Shown piece after piece: positions 45,475-53,775 of a stretch of 64,000 bases of DNA. Position numbers and translations under genes: made by a program. The notes below the pieces were generated by a model, which saw only the letters and a program-made list of their open reading frames with translations, was not told where the DNA came from and searched no databases. The first letter of the stretch is position 1, and the number at the start of each line of letters is the position of its first letter. The DNA is from Salinicoccus sp. YB14-2 (GTDB lineage: Bacteria > Bacillota > Bacilli > Staphylococcales > Salinicoccaceae): NCBI RefSeq assembly GCF_001265075.1, contig NZ_LFKO01000001.1, forward strand, positions 515,160-579,159, read 5' to 3'.

Positions 45475-46879
45475 GTTCTTTATCCCTCTCAATTTCAAAT
45501 TTGTCTTTCTTTAGTATAAATAATCCTGCATAGCCGTAAATGATGTTGATAATGATAACTAAAAATCCGTACCAGAAAAATGGCAGATATGCGAGTGTCG
45601 CCACGCCGAGTGTTGCCGCCATGAATACACCGCCGTCAGACCATGGCACCATTGGCGTCGTGACTGTACCTCCTGACTCTACGTTACGTGATAATAAAGT
45701 CCGGCTGACATTTTTACGGTCATAGTTTTCTTCTGTGATTTTCGTTCCGGTCAGCAATGATACGTACGCCGCACCGCCGAAAAATACGCCGAAGAATGAC
45801 GCAAGCATTGTAGTCACCGTCATATTGCCTGTGTTTGTCGCCCATTTGGCAAACATATCCCCAATGACTCTGAAAGCACCGATCGACTGTAATAATCCGC
45901 CAACTCCAAGTGCCAGAATGATGAGTAATATCACTTCAAGCATAAAGGTAATACCGCCGCGGTCAAGCAGGATATCAATAAAAGCAATACCTGTCGAAAT
46001 GCCGCTGCCGGAATACATGGTCTGGATCGCTTCTATAAAGCCGTATCCCTGGAAAATTGTAGCCCATAAGCTTCCTAACAGCGCACCGAAAACTATTACA
46101 GGTACTGAGGGCATCCTTAAGGCAAGCAGTACAATTACAATAGCGGCCGGTATAAGCATTACCCAGGAAATATTGAACGTTTCTTCCAGACTTGTCATCG
46201 TTTCCTGTGCAATCGTCAAGTCTCCGCTGCCGCTTTGCAGCGTCGCCCCGACGATCCAGTAAAGAATGGCAGAAATGACAAAGGCCGGTATGGACACAAA
46301 TGACATGGATTTAATATGTCTGAAAAGGTCCACTTTGGATAAGTACGCCGTCATCACTGTCGTATCAGATAATGGAGACATTTTATCTCCAACGTAACAA
46401 CCGGAAATGACCGCCCCTGCCACTAAATATACAGGCAGACCAAAGCTTTCACCGATTCCCATCATCGCAATACCCGCTGTGCCGGCTGAACCGAATGATG
46501 TCCCTGTCGCAATCGAAGTGATTGCACAGATAATCATTGCCGCCATTAAGAATATGCTTGGACTGATGATATTCAGTCCATAGTAAATCATCGTCGGAAC
46601 AATTCCACCTGCAATCCATGAGCCGATCAGTGCACCCACTGCGATTAAAATAAGCGTGGCACCCATTCCTTCATGGATTCCTTTCAACAAACCTTTTTCC
46701 ATCTCAAAATACGTATACTTCAAATAAATCCCGAACCCTATAATAACGAACCATACAGTCAGAAGTGCCAGCTGGATCGGCAATTCTAAAATTACTATAA
46801 AGCCGAACATTATTATTACAAATAAAACCAGTATCGATATCAGCATCGGTACACTTGGTAATTTCCCTTTGCTATTCAT
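45458..46879 (-). CDS. NhaC-family Na+/H+ antiporter-like transporter
   Basis: 473 aa, about 11-12 helices. Motifs GTSFGSAGTAGIAMMGIG and GDKMSPLSDTTVMTA belong to the NhaC family. NhaC-like proteins in catabolic operons often exchange amino acids or carboxylates for sodium or protons, so this is the likely uptake system for the operon's substrate (hydroxyproline or a proline-related compound). That is inference from position. Second-last gene in the five-gene - strand operon. Confidence 0.83.
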   Translation of the reverse strand: MNSKGKLPSVPMLISILVLFVIIMFGFIVILELPIQLALLTVWFVIIGFGIYLKYTYFEMEKGLLKGIHEGMGATLILIAVGALIGSWIAGGIVPTMIYYGLNIISPSIFLMAAMIICAITSIATGTSFGSAGTAGIAMMGIGESFGLPVYLVAGAVISGCYVGDKMSPLSDTTVMTAYLSKVDLFRHIKSMSFVSIPAFVISAILYWIVGATLQSGSGDLTIAQETMTSLEETFNISWVMLIPAAIVIVLLALRMPSVPVIVFGALLGSLWATIFQGYGFIEAIQTMYSGSGISTGIAFIDILLDRGGITFMLEVILLIILALGVGGLLQSIGAFRVIGDMFAKWATNTGNMTVTTMLASFFGVFFGGAAYVSLLTGTKITEENYDRKNVSRTLLSRNVESGGTVTTPMVPWSDGGVFMAATLGVATLAYLPFFWYGFLVIIINIIYGYAGLFILKKDKFEIERDKEHEQQI

Positions 46880-46895
46880 AATCTGTCTCCCTTCT

Positions 46896-47636
46896 TTATT
46901 GAATTACAAACCCCTTTGAATAAATGTCCGCATCATCAATATAAAATTGAGAATTGGATATCAGATGATGCTCTAATGTGTATTGCCCACCCACGATTTC
47001 CACTTCCGCCGTATTCAATGCAGTAATTTTTTCCTGCTTATAAATATGATTCAAAACAGAAACAGCTTCACTTACCGGATAGGCAAGTATGACCCTATCT
47101 TCATTGACAGTGATATGTTTGTCCTGATTGACCAATACGAGATACCCCTTGAAAACTTTATATGCTTCCATATAGTTTTTTATCTCTGTAATATTTTCAA
47201 CAGACAGCTCAAAATCAACCGCTTCAACCAATACGCCTTTATCATTTACAACATACACACCGTTGACGCCTTCAACTTCATAAACCTTCTCGATTTCCAG
47301 GCTGTCATGAGTATAAGTATATGTATCTTCTTTTTCCTTGATCATATACTTTTTTTCCTTATTGATACTGCCCCGTTCGAGCAGTGACCGGATGAAACTT
47401 TTCAGCAGAATACCTTTATTATCCAAAATTGAATTCGAATATATTTCAACATTCAATCCTGTGCCGATAGATTTATAAACAATCAGATTGACATATTTGC
47501 TCCCTCTCGGTTCATTAAGTAAAAGATCTATATTGTTAAATCCCTCTACGCTGCCCGCGAGTTCATCTTTATGAACAATTCTGAGCTGTTGGCCGCCGAT
47601 GTGAATATCATGACTGTTGATTATTTTCCGTATCAC
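46896..47636 (-). CDS. Cysteine-free, shortened proline racemase-like protein
   Basis: 246 aa from a GTG start after AAGGAGGTGCGCAG. N-terminal SHDIHIGGQQLRIV and NEPRGSKYVNLIVY echo proline racemase IDTHTGGNPTR and YPPRGHDVMSSTIV of the neighbour gene, and the C-terminal FYIDDADIYSKGFVIQ echoes FYLNENDPLNQGYLLI. It is about 90 residues shorter than the racemase and contains no cysteine at all, so neither catalytic Cys (MCGH and SPCGT positions) remains. It cannot racemise by the known two-base mechanism. It may be an accessory subunit, a binding protein or a new enzyme. Confidence 0.7.
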   Translation of the reverse strand: MIRKIINSHDIHIGGQQLRIVHKDELAGSVEGFNNIDLLLNEPRGSKYVNLIVYKSIGTGLNVEIYSNSILDNKGILLKSFIRSLLERGSINKEKKYMIKEKEDTYTYTHDSLEIEKVYEVEGVNGVYVVNDKGVLVEAVDFELSVENITEIKNYMEAYKVFKGYLVLVNQDKHITVNEDRVILAYPVSEAVSVLNHIYKQEKITALNTAEVEIVGGQYTLEHHLISNSQFYIDDADIYSKGFVIQ

Positions 47637-47648
47637 CTGCGCACCTCC

Positions 47649-48653
47649 TTATATTTCGGGTATCAGCAGATACCCCTGATTGAGTGGATCATTCTCATTT
47701 AAATAAAAATCATGGCGCCCCATTATCCAGGCGGAACCTGTGATTGAAATCCTGTTATAGGTCACGCCATTCTCTTCTCTTGTACTGAGCAGGCGGGCTT
47801 TGAACTGTGAGCCCGTGATGCTTTCATGGATGAATGCCTCATCCTGGCCGAGCGTGCCTTCTTTATATAAAGTCGAAACTTTGGCACATGTCCCTGTTCC
47901 GCACGGTGAGCGGTCGATGCCGCCCGGCGGCACGATGACTGCGTTTTTTGTGACATCCCCCGGCGTGTATAATTCCATATGGGTCAGTTTATTGATGAAT
48001 GGGAACTCCGGATGCTGCACTGTATGTTCCGCATTGATGGCATCCCGGATTTCCATCGCCACAGAAACGATCTCCTCAGAATCACTGACCTCCAGCGTCA
48101 GACCGAGTTCTTCCGCTTTGATAATGCCGTAAAAATTACCGCCGTATGCGATATCACATTTAATATTCTTTTTATCTTTGTAATCGACATAAACCGTCTT
48201 TAAATGAAAAGCATCCGTACTGACGAAGGTCACTTCCTCGACTTTGCCGTCGGTCACTTTGCATTCCGCTTCGACGACGCCTGCCGGTGTATCCAGCACA
48301 ACTGTCGTGACGGGCTCCTTCACTTCGACATACCCTAGTTCGACGAGCGCCGTACATGTGCCGATGGTGTCGTGCCCGCACATCGGCAGATAGCCGCCGG
48401 TTTCAGCAAATATTACACTGAAATCCGCTTCTTTTTTCAAAGCCGGCAGCACAATCGTGCTGCTCATCACGTCATGTCCTCTCGGCGGATAGACCAGGAA
48501 CTTCCTGATATGATCGTGATTTTGTTTCATATCCAGCATTTTTTCCTGGATTGTATTGCCTTTCAATTCCGGCATGCCTGTCAGCACTGTCCTTGTCGGA
48601 TTACCGCCGGTATGTGTATCAATCGTTAAAAACTGCTTGGTATTGATGTTCAT
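47649..48653 (-). CDS. Proline racemase/4-hydroxyproline 2-epimerase
   Basis: 334 aa. Both catalytic cysteines are in place: GGYLPMCGHDTIGT and GGIDRSPCGTGTCAK; N-terminal TIDTHTGGNPTR. The Cys-Cys pair rules out the Thr/Ser-containing trans-3-hydroxyproline dehydratase group. Neighbouring FAD oxidase and DapA-family genes favour hydroxyproline 2-epimerase (trans-4-hydroxy-L-proline to cis-4-hydroxy-D-proline). ATG overlaps the stop of the oxidase gene as ATGA. Cytoplasmic homodimer. Confidence 0.9.
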   Translation of the reverse strand: MNINTKQFLTIDTHTGGNPTRTVLTGMPELKGNTIQEKMLDMKQNHDHIRKFLVYPPRGHDVMSSTIVLPALKKEADFSVIFAETGGYLPMCGHDTIGTCTALVELGYVEVKEPVTTVVLDTPAGVVEAECKVTDGKVEEVTFVSTDAFHLKTVYVDYKDKKNIKCDIAYGGNFYGIIKAEELGLTLEVSDSEEIVSVAMEIRDAINAEHTVQHPEFPFINKLTHMELYTPGDVTKNAVIVPPGGIDRSPCGTGTCAKVSTLYKEGTLGQDEAFIHESITGSQFKARLLSTREENGVTYNRISITGSAWIMGRHDFYLNENDPLNQGYLLIPEI

Positions 48654-49825
48654 TGTGCCACCTCCTTGAATCTCGACAGGCTGAGCGGGCTGATGTCATC
48701 GACCAGTGAATCCGTCACCATTTCGCTCATCCATTTACCGGTGATGGCACTAAGTCCGATGCCATCGCCTTCATGACCTGCCGCCACATAATAGTTTTTA
48801 ATATCAGTATCAGAAATGATCGGCAGATGGTCTGGCGTCCACGGCCTGAGCCCCGCATAAGAGCGTATAATACTTAAATCTTTCATCTTTGGAAAATACT
48901 CGATTGCACGCTCTGCAATCAGCCTGATGATATCCCCATTCACCTTCGTATCGAATCCGGTGAATTCCCGGCTGCTTCCCATAAGGAAGTTCTGGCTTTC
49001 CGTCGGTTCATGTACTAAAGCAATACCGTAATCATTCATTGCCTTCGGTGCAATTCTTTCTTTTCCAAACTTCGTCATCAAATAGCCGAACTCCTGAATT
49101 TTCCTGGTGCCCATCAGTTCTGTGCGGGAAGCGACAAGTATGTGCCCTTTACGCGGTCGGATCGGCAGCTCGATTTCCAGAAGTCTGCTGATTTCAGGTG
49201 CGTGTATACCGCCTGCATTGATTACTTTATTCGCGGTGAAAATTCTACCATCCGAATATATTTTAAAAGTCTCTCCATCCGTTTTTTTAATATCATCAAC
49301 AGGTGTATGCTCATATAAAGTGAAGTCATACTTCTTCGCCTCGTTGATCAACGAAAAAGTCAGCATGTATGGATTGACGGTCGAATCGTTTGTACATTCA
49401 AGACCACCGGTCAGATGATCGGCAAAATATTTCGAGTCATTCTTCAAATCTTCCTTTGTCAGTTTTTTAAAGAACTGATCTTCCCCGTTCGCTTCGTTAT
49501 GACGGTCGACCCAGACATATGCCTGTTCCAGTTCCTCATCATTTGCACAAAGAAAGATACTGCCGGGATGCCTGAACTCAAAAGGCATTTCAAGTTCCGC
49601 TGACAATTCTTTGATCAGTGCCTGGCTTTTTATCGCCATCTTGCTGTCGAAACCCGGTTCTTTATCTATCAGCAGAACATTGCCGTCGCACTTTGAAGTG
49701 GTACCTGATGCGACCGTACTCTTTTCAATGAGCCCTACGTTCAATCCTTTTTTCGACGAGTAATAGGCAATGCTTGCTCCTATAATTCCACCGCCGATAA
49801 TCATTACATCAAAATGATTATTCAA
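48650..49825 (-). CDS. FAD-dependent D-amino-acid oxidase-family dehydrogenase subunit
   Basis: 391 aa from a TTG start; GGGGAGG lies 11 nt upstream. The DAO fold begins with FDVMIIGGGIIGASIAYYSS, and the C-terminus has GLRPWTPDHLPIISD and AAGHEGDGIGLSAITGK (FAD contacts). Resembles the beta (DAO-type) subunit of HcnC-like D-hydroxyproline dehydrogenases, whose other subunits appear to be encoded on the + strand at 51388-53159. First gene of the operon expressed from the sigma-54 site at 49859-49874. Confidence 0.87.
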   Translation of the reverse strand: MNNHFDVMIIGGGIIGASIAYYSSKKGLNVGLIEKSTVASGTTSKCDGNVLLIDKEPGFDSKMAIKSQALIKELSAELEMPFEFRHPGSIFLCANDEELEQAYVWVDRHNEANGEDQFFKKLTKEDLKNDSKYFADHLTGGLECTNDSTVNPYMLTFSLINEAKKYDFTLYEHTPVDDIKKTDGETFKIYSDGRIFTANKVINAGGIHAPEISRLLEIELPIRPRKGHILVASRTELMGTRKIQEFGYLMTKFGKERIAPKAMNDYGIALVHEPTESQNFLMGSSREFTGFDTKVNGDIIRLIAERAIEYFPKMKDLSIIRSYAGLRPWTPDHLPIISDTDIKNYYVAAGHEGDGIGLSAITGKWMSEMVTDSLVDDISPLSLSRFKEVAQ

Positions 49826-49858
49826 TAACTTCTCAACCTCCCCTCTTAATTACATATA

Positions 49859-49874
49859 AGAAATAAGCGTGCCA
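49859..49874 (-). promoter_or_regulatory. Sigma-54 (-24/-12) promoter of the epimerase operon
   Basis: - strand TGGCACGCTTATTTCT (49874-49859) against the known TGGCACG-N4-TTGCW: perfect -24 element, correct spacing, -12 element TTTCT. The same variant -12 recurs at 51346-51350. Placed 34 bp before the oxidase start codon. Confidence 0.7.
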
Positions 49875-49875
49875 G

Positions 49876-49892
49876 TTTTACACACAGTAAAA
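49876..49892. promoter_or_regulatory. Candidate enhancer/activator site
   Basis: TTTTACACACAGTAAAA: 6-bp arms, 5-nt centre, between the divergent sigma-54 and sigma-A promoters. It is only 2 bp from the -24 element, closer than normal for an enhancer, so autorepression of the activator promoter is also possible. A farther GTGTAAA (49913-49919) is inverted relative to TTTACAC here. Confidence 0.4.
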
Positions 49893-49902
49893 TTATTATC
49901 AT

Positions 49903-49931
49903 TTGATATAAAGTGTAAAGAAAAATATAAT
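49903..49931 (+). promoter_or_regulatory. Sigma-A promoter of the sigma-54 activator gene
   Basis: TTGATA (49903-49908), 17-nt spacer, TATAAT (49926-49931), 34 bp before the start codon. Confidence 0.75.
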
Positions 49932-49965
49932 TGTTATATAAAAGTTTACAGAGGGGATGGATTTT

Positions 49966-51333
49966 ATGATTGAGAAAAAGTTGGTTGAAATACTCATCAA
50001 TTTTTATAATCATTCTTTTACGATTATCGATAAGAACGAGCGCGTGATCTATTGGAGCAACCGGGCAGCTGAAATATTCAATATGGACAATGAATATGTC
50101 ATCGGCAAGGATATTAAAGATATATTTTCAGAAGAGCAGCTGCTGATTTTGAAATCATTGCGCAAGAACCAATCTTTTGAAAAAAAACGTCATCAGGCGA
50201 CTCCGGATATTTATGTGGACATCAAAGCAGAACCGATTCACTATGATGGTAAAGTTCTGGGGGCCGTCGTTTCAGAAATCGATGTGACGGCACAGATTAA
50301 AAGAGAAAAAGAACTTGAAGAACTTAAAAATAAAGTCAGCATACTGAGCGATAACGTCAAACATCTGAACAATGATAATCATTTTAAAAATATTATTTAT
50401 AAAAGTTCCATCATGGAGAACTTAAAAAATCAGATTGAAAAAGCCGCAAAGACAAATGCCAATATTTTAATTACAGGCGAAACCGGTGTTGGAAAAGAAT
50501 TGTTCGCCCAGGCTATCCATAATACAAGCCGTCTTGAAGGAGACTTCATCCCGCTCAACTGCGGCGCCATCCCCATTGAATTATTCGAATCGGAATTGTT
50601 CGGTTATGACAAAGGTGCCTTCACCGGTGCCAACAAAGAAGGCAACCAGGGGAAGATCGAGCTTGCGGACAACGGGACTTTATTCCTCGATGAAATCGGG
50701 GAAATGCCGCTGGAAATGCAGGTTAAATTTTTACGGATCCTTCAGGAAAAGAAGTATTTTAAATTAGGCGGTAAAAAGGAGAAGACGACAAATTTCAGAC
50801 TGGTTTCCGCTACGAATAAAGTGATTACTGAACTGCTGTCGTCTGAAAATTTCCGTTCCGATCTGCTGTACAGAATCAATGTCATTAATATCCATATCCC
50901 GCCCCTCAGGGAGAGACCGGATGATATAGAATCATTGTTCTACTATTATCTGTTCCAGTTATCAAAAAAGTATCAGACCGAACTCCGGTATGCCGACCAG
51001 CAGCTGCTCCAGAAAATCAGACAGTACGAATGGCCCGGCAATGCGAGGGAGCTCATCAACGTTGTGGAGAGACTCGTGATTTTCTCAAGCGGCAGTACTC
51101 TCGATAATGATATCTTCCAACATTATCTTGAAGAAGTCGGACAAAGTCAGAATATGACCACTTACAGTCTGCCTCCAAATGATCTGGAATTAAAAGATTA
51201 CATCGATCAGCTAGAAGCAGACTATATTAAGCAGGTGATTGAATCCAACGACCACAACATAGAAAGGTCAAGCCAGATTCTCGGCATCAGCCGTCCGACG
51301 CTGTATGCGAAGATTAAGAAGTTCAATCTTTAA
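49966..51333 (+). CDS. PAS-domain sigma-54-dependent transcriptional activator
   Basis: 455 aa. The ATG at 49966 follows GAGGGG by 9 nt; an ATG at 49957 touches the ribosome site. N-terminal PAS (about 8-110: SFTIIDKNERVIYWSNRAAEIF) probably senses a small molecule. Central AAA+ domain: Walker A GETGVGKE (171-178), GAFTGA loop (217-222) that contacts sigma-54, Walker B LFLDEI (239-244), arginine-finger region RERPDDIE. C-terminal Fis-type helix-turn-helix (SSQILGISRPTLYAKI). It is divergent from the epimerase operon and ahead of the second target operon, so both are its likely targets. Organisation resembles RocR and PrdR, which regulate arginine and proline use. Confidence 0.93.
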   Translation: MIEKKLVEILINFYNHSFTIIDKNERVIYWSNRAAEIFNMDNEYVIGKDIKDIFSEEQLLILKSLRKNQSFEKKRHQATPDIYVDIKAEPIHYDGKVLGAVVSEIDVTAQIKREKELEELKNKVSILSDNVKHLNNDNHFKNIIYKSSIMENLKNQIEKAAKTNANILITGETGVGKELFAQAIHNTSRLEGDFIPLNCGAIPIELFESELFGYDKGAFTGANKEGNQGKIELADNGTLFLDEIGEMPLEMQVKFLRILQEKKYFKLGGKKEKTTNFRLVSATNKVITELLSSENFRSDLLYRINVINIHIPPLRERPDDIESLFYYYLFQLSKKYQTELRYADQQLLQKIRQYEWPGNARELINVVERLVIFSSGSTLDNDIFQHYLEEVGQSQNMTTYSLPPNDLELKDYIDQLEADYIKQVIESNDHNIERSSQILGISRPTLYAKIKKFNL

Positions 51334-51334
51334 C

Positions 51335-51350
51335 TGGCACAGTTATTTCT
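51335..51350 (+). promoter_or_regulatory. Sigma-54 (-24/-12) promoter of the dehydrogenase operon
   Basis: TGGCACAGTTATTTCT (51335-51350), directly behind the activator stop codon. It matches the promoter at 49874-49859 at 12 positions out of 16 beyond chance placing and shares the TTATTTCTTAT block; start site expected near 51361, about 27 nt before the first gene. Confidence 0.7.
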
Positions 51351-51387
51351 TATCTACAAGTAAGAACAATCATTTGAGGTGAACATT

Positions 51388-51684
51388 ATGAACAGTAACG
51401 AAGATTTTACAGTATGCAGATGTGAAGGCGTCACATACTCAGAAATCTTGAAGGAAATGGACAAAGGCGTCAATAATTCAAGGGAAATGAAATTAAAAAC
51501 AAGAGCCGGCATGGGGTTCTGCAACGGCAGGACATGCGGTCATCTGATCAATAAAATTACAGAGGATGCTGAAATAGAGACTCCGGTCTTTATTCACCTG
51601 AGGGCACAGCCTCCAATACGTACAGTCTCATTTGAAGAACTTTCAGGAGGGCAGTTTGATGACAAGAAGAATATTAAACCATAA
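51388..51684 (+). CDS. BFD-like [2Fe-2S] protein
   Basis: 98 aa from the ATG at 51388, 8 nt after GAGG (a GTG at 51379 is within the ribosome site). Cluster ligands are visible as CRC (TVCRCEG) and C-x4-C (GFCNGRTCG), the BFD-like pattern found in the small subunit or domain of HcnB/SoxA-type dehydrogenases. First gene of the + strand operon. Overlaps the next gene by 26 nt. Probably mediates electron transfer in the dehydrogenase complex. Confidence 0.85.
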   Translation: MNSNEDFTVCRCEGVTYSEILKEMDKGVNNSREMKLKTRAGMGFCNGRTCGHLINKITEDAEIETPVFIHLRAQPPIRTVSFEELSGGQFDDKKNIKP

Positions 51685-51997
51685 AATACTCGGCCCGAAG
51701 AAACATCATATCGTTCCATTTATATGGAATGGAAAGACATATTACGGTGCTGAGGGTGAAAGCATTACAGCTGCACTTCTTGCAAATTATATTCGGACAC
51801 TCCGCTATCATGAAAGCGACGGTGCGCCGAGAGGATTTTACTGCAACATCGGTCATTGTTCCGAATGCAGAGTGACTGTCGACGGCAGACAAAATGTCCG
51901 CGCATGCCTGACTCCGCTTCAAAATGGCATGCAGGTCGATAGACAGGGCAAACTGCCCCAGCTGGTTAAAGGGGGCGGTGGAAATGACACATTATGA
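51659..51997 (+). CDS. HcnA-like [2Fe-2S] ferredoxin subunit
   Basis: 112 aa from the ATG at 51659, 7 nt after AGGAGGG. Plant-type 2Fe-2S domain with GFYCNIGHCSECRVTVDG and NVRACLTP (C-x4-C-x2-C ... C). This is the gamma subunit type of D-hydroxyproline dehydrogenase or opine/sarcosine oxidases. Overlaps both neighbours, so the three subunits are coupled in translation. Confidence 0.87.
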   Translation: MTRRILNHKILGPKKHHIVPFIWNGKTYYGAEGESITAALLANYIRTLRYHESDGAPRGFYCNIGHCSECRVTVDGRQNVRACLTPLQNGMQVDRQGKLPQLVKGGGGNDTL

Positions 51998-53159
51998 AGT
52001 GATAATAATCGGCGCCGGTCCCGCGGGAATGAGCGCAGCCAACATATTGAAAGATGAAAAAAGAGTCTTGATTGTTGATGAATATTATCATTACGGCGGC
52101 AGATTGCTCGGTCAACTTTACGAAGAGTCCAAAGGCAGCTGGTGGAACGGCATGGATGTTGCAAAGCATCTCCATGATGTGCTGGATGAAAAAATAACAT
52201 TGCAGCTTGAAACTTCCGTCTACAATGTCGAGAAAGAAGATACCGAATTCACTGTTTTTACGAATAAGGGGGATTTTACATCTGATTATTTAATCGTTGC
52301 GACAGGTGCCAAAGAAAACTCCTATCCGCTTCCCGGTTGGGAGCTGCCGGGGGTCATGACTGTCGGTGCCGCGCAGGTATTGACCAACTTTCACAGAGTC
52401 GCACCCGGAGATGCCGGTGTCATTATCGGTATCAATCCATTGTCGATGGTGATTGGAATGGAACTTGGATATGCTGATATCGAAGTCAGGAAAATCTGTC
52501 TGCCGGCTGAAAATAAGTTTAATACCACCACGCCGAAAGATGCACTTCTGACATTGATGGGCCTCGGCCGGTCGGCTCCGACAAAACTACTGTCCATTCC
52601 CGCCGTCATCGGCAGCAGAATGTCACCATTTCATGGAATGGCCCTTAAACTATTCCCGTCGAAGGGCATTAAAGCACTCGGCCTGCCGCTATCCATCAAA
52701 GAAAGGGTCATCAAAATCAATGGCAGAGATTCAGTAGAATCTGTCACTACGGTGAAAACAAATTCTGACGGCAGTGTAATCGAAGGTTCGGAGCAGGAGA
52801 TAAAATGTGATTTCGTCTGTATTTCAGATGGACTGTCTCCAGTAAACGAAATCACTTCATTGTTTAATTTGAAACATGCCTATCTTGAATCCCTCGGCGG
52901 ATATGTTCCCATTCACAGTGAACAGATGGAAACCGAGGTCGATAAACTATATGTTGCAGGCAATATCACCGGGATTGAAAATGCCAAGGTCGCCATGCTC
53001 CAGGGTGAAATGGCCGCCCATCATATTTCAGGTAATGAAGCCGCAGTAAAAAACACTTTAAAAAGCATTACAGATGAACGCAAAAATGCCAAAGTAAAAT
53101 TTCACAAAAATCTGGATGCAGGCCGGGACAAGCTCCAGCTGTACTGGCTCGCAAAATAA
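51984..53159 (+). CDS. HcnB-like FAD/NAD(P)-binding dehydrogenase subunit
   Basis: 391 aa from the ATG at 51984 after GGGGGCGGTGGAA. N-terminal FAD motif YEVIIIGAGPAGMSAANIL, GATG-type IVATGAKENSYPLPGWELPGV, and a C-terminal VAGNITGIENAKVAMLQGEMAAHHI. Alpha subunit of the hcnABC/D-hydroxyproline dehydrogenase type. Together with the two Fe-S proteins and the DAO-type subunit encoded at 48650-49825, it would oxidise cis-4-hydroxy-D-proline. The standalone BFD protein is often fused to this subunit in other bacteria. Confidence 0.87.
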   Translation: MTHYEVIIIGAGPAGMSAANILKDEKRVLIVDEYYHYGGRLLGQLYEESKGSWWNGMDVAKHLHDVLDEKITLQLETSVYNVEKEDTEFTVFTNKGDFTSDYLIVATGAKENSYPLPGWELPGVMTVGAAQVLTNFHRVAPGDAGVIIGINPLSMVIGMELGYADIEVRKICLPAENKFNTTTPKDALLTLMGLGRSAPTKLLSIPAVIGSRMSPFHGMALKLFPSKGIKALGLPLSIKERVIKINGRDSVESVTTVKTNSDGSVIEGSEQEIKCDFVCISDGLSPVNEITSLFNLKHAYLESLGGYVPIHSEQMETEVDKLYVAGNITGIENAKVAMLQGEMAAHHISGNEAAVKNTLKSITDERKNAKVKFHKNLDAGRDKLQLYWLAK

Positions 53160-53190
53160 AGCAAATGATTCTGAACTCATAGTATTTAAA

Positions 53191-53231
53191 ACAATATAAA
53201 GAGCAGCCTCCCAGGCTGCTCTTTATATTGT
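53191..53231. terminator. Bidirectional terminator
   Basis: 19-bp perfect stem (53191-53209 with 53213-53231), 3-nt loop, between convergent operons. Confidence 0.88.
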
Positions 53232-53239
53232 GTATGCGG

Positions 53240-53758
53240 TTATTTCGAATTGGATGATACGAGTAATATCTTTGTCGGTTTGTCCGTATTGTTATACCAC
53301 TCGTGTTCCACTTTGGAATCGATATGAATAGATTCACCAGTCTCTAATGTTTTCAATTCGCCACTTATAATCACTTCCAGTGAACCGGATAGGACATAGA
53401 TGAATTCCTGCCCTCTGTGAGTGTACGGCGAATGCTGTGATTCGCCTGCTTTTAATTCCACTTCAGCGGGGGTAAATATAGGGACCTCTATATCGCCCGA
53501 CAAATCTTTATATAAAAAATTACCATTCAAAGATGAAGTATCGACCGGACCTGTCCGGTTATCATCAAAAAAGAAATTCACATTCACATCGAGTGCTTCG
53601 GAAATCTTTTTCAGTGATGTGAATGTCAGTGTTTTCAAATCACGTTCAATCTGTGAAATAAAACTGATTGACAAGCCACTCTCGGCACTGAGCTCTTTTA
53701 AAGTCATCTTTTTATCTTTGCGTAATTTTTTCAGTTCATTGCCCAGTGTCTCACTCAT
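53240..53758 (-). CDS. XRE-family regulator with C-terminal cupin domain
   Basis: 172 aa. Helix-turn-helix at residues 5-60 (KKMTLKELSAESGLSISF in phrase) and a cupin sensor domain at about 95-168 (HRGQEFIYVLSGSLEV, VEHEWYNN). Resembles PuuR-like repressors, which often control aldehyde or amine catabolism. It starts 17 bp after the aldehyde dehydrogenase gene and is in the same operon, so it probably represses it. Confidence 0.88.
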   Translation of the reverse strand: MSETLGNELKKLRKDKKMTLKELSAESGLSISFISQIERDLKTLTFTSLKKISEALDVNVNFFFDDNRTGPVDTSSLNGNFLYKDLSGDIEVPIFTPAEVELKAGESQHSPYTHRGQEFIYVLSGSLEVIISGELKTLETGESIHIDSKVEHEWYNNTDKPTKILLVSSNSK

Positions 53759-53775
53759 ATCTCGGCCTCTTTCTT

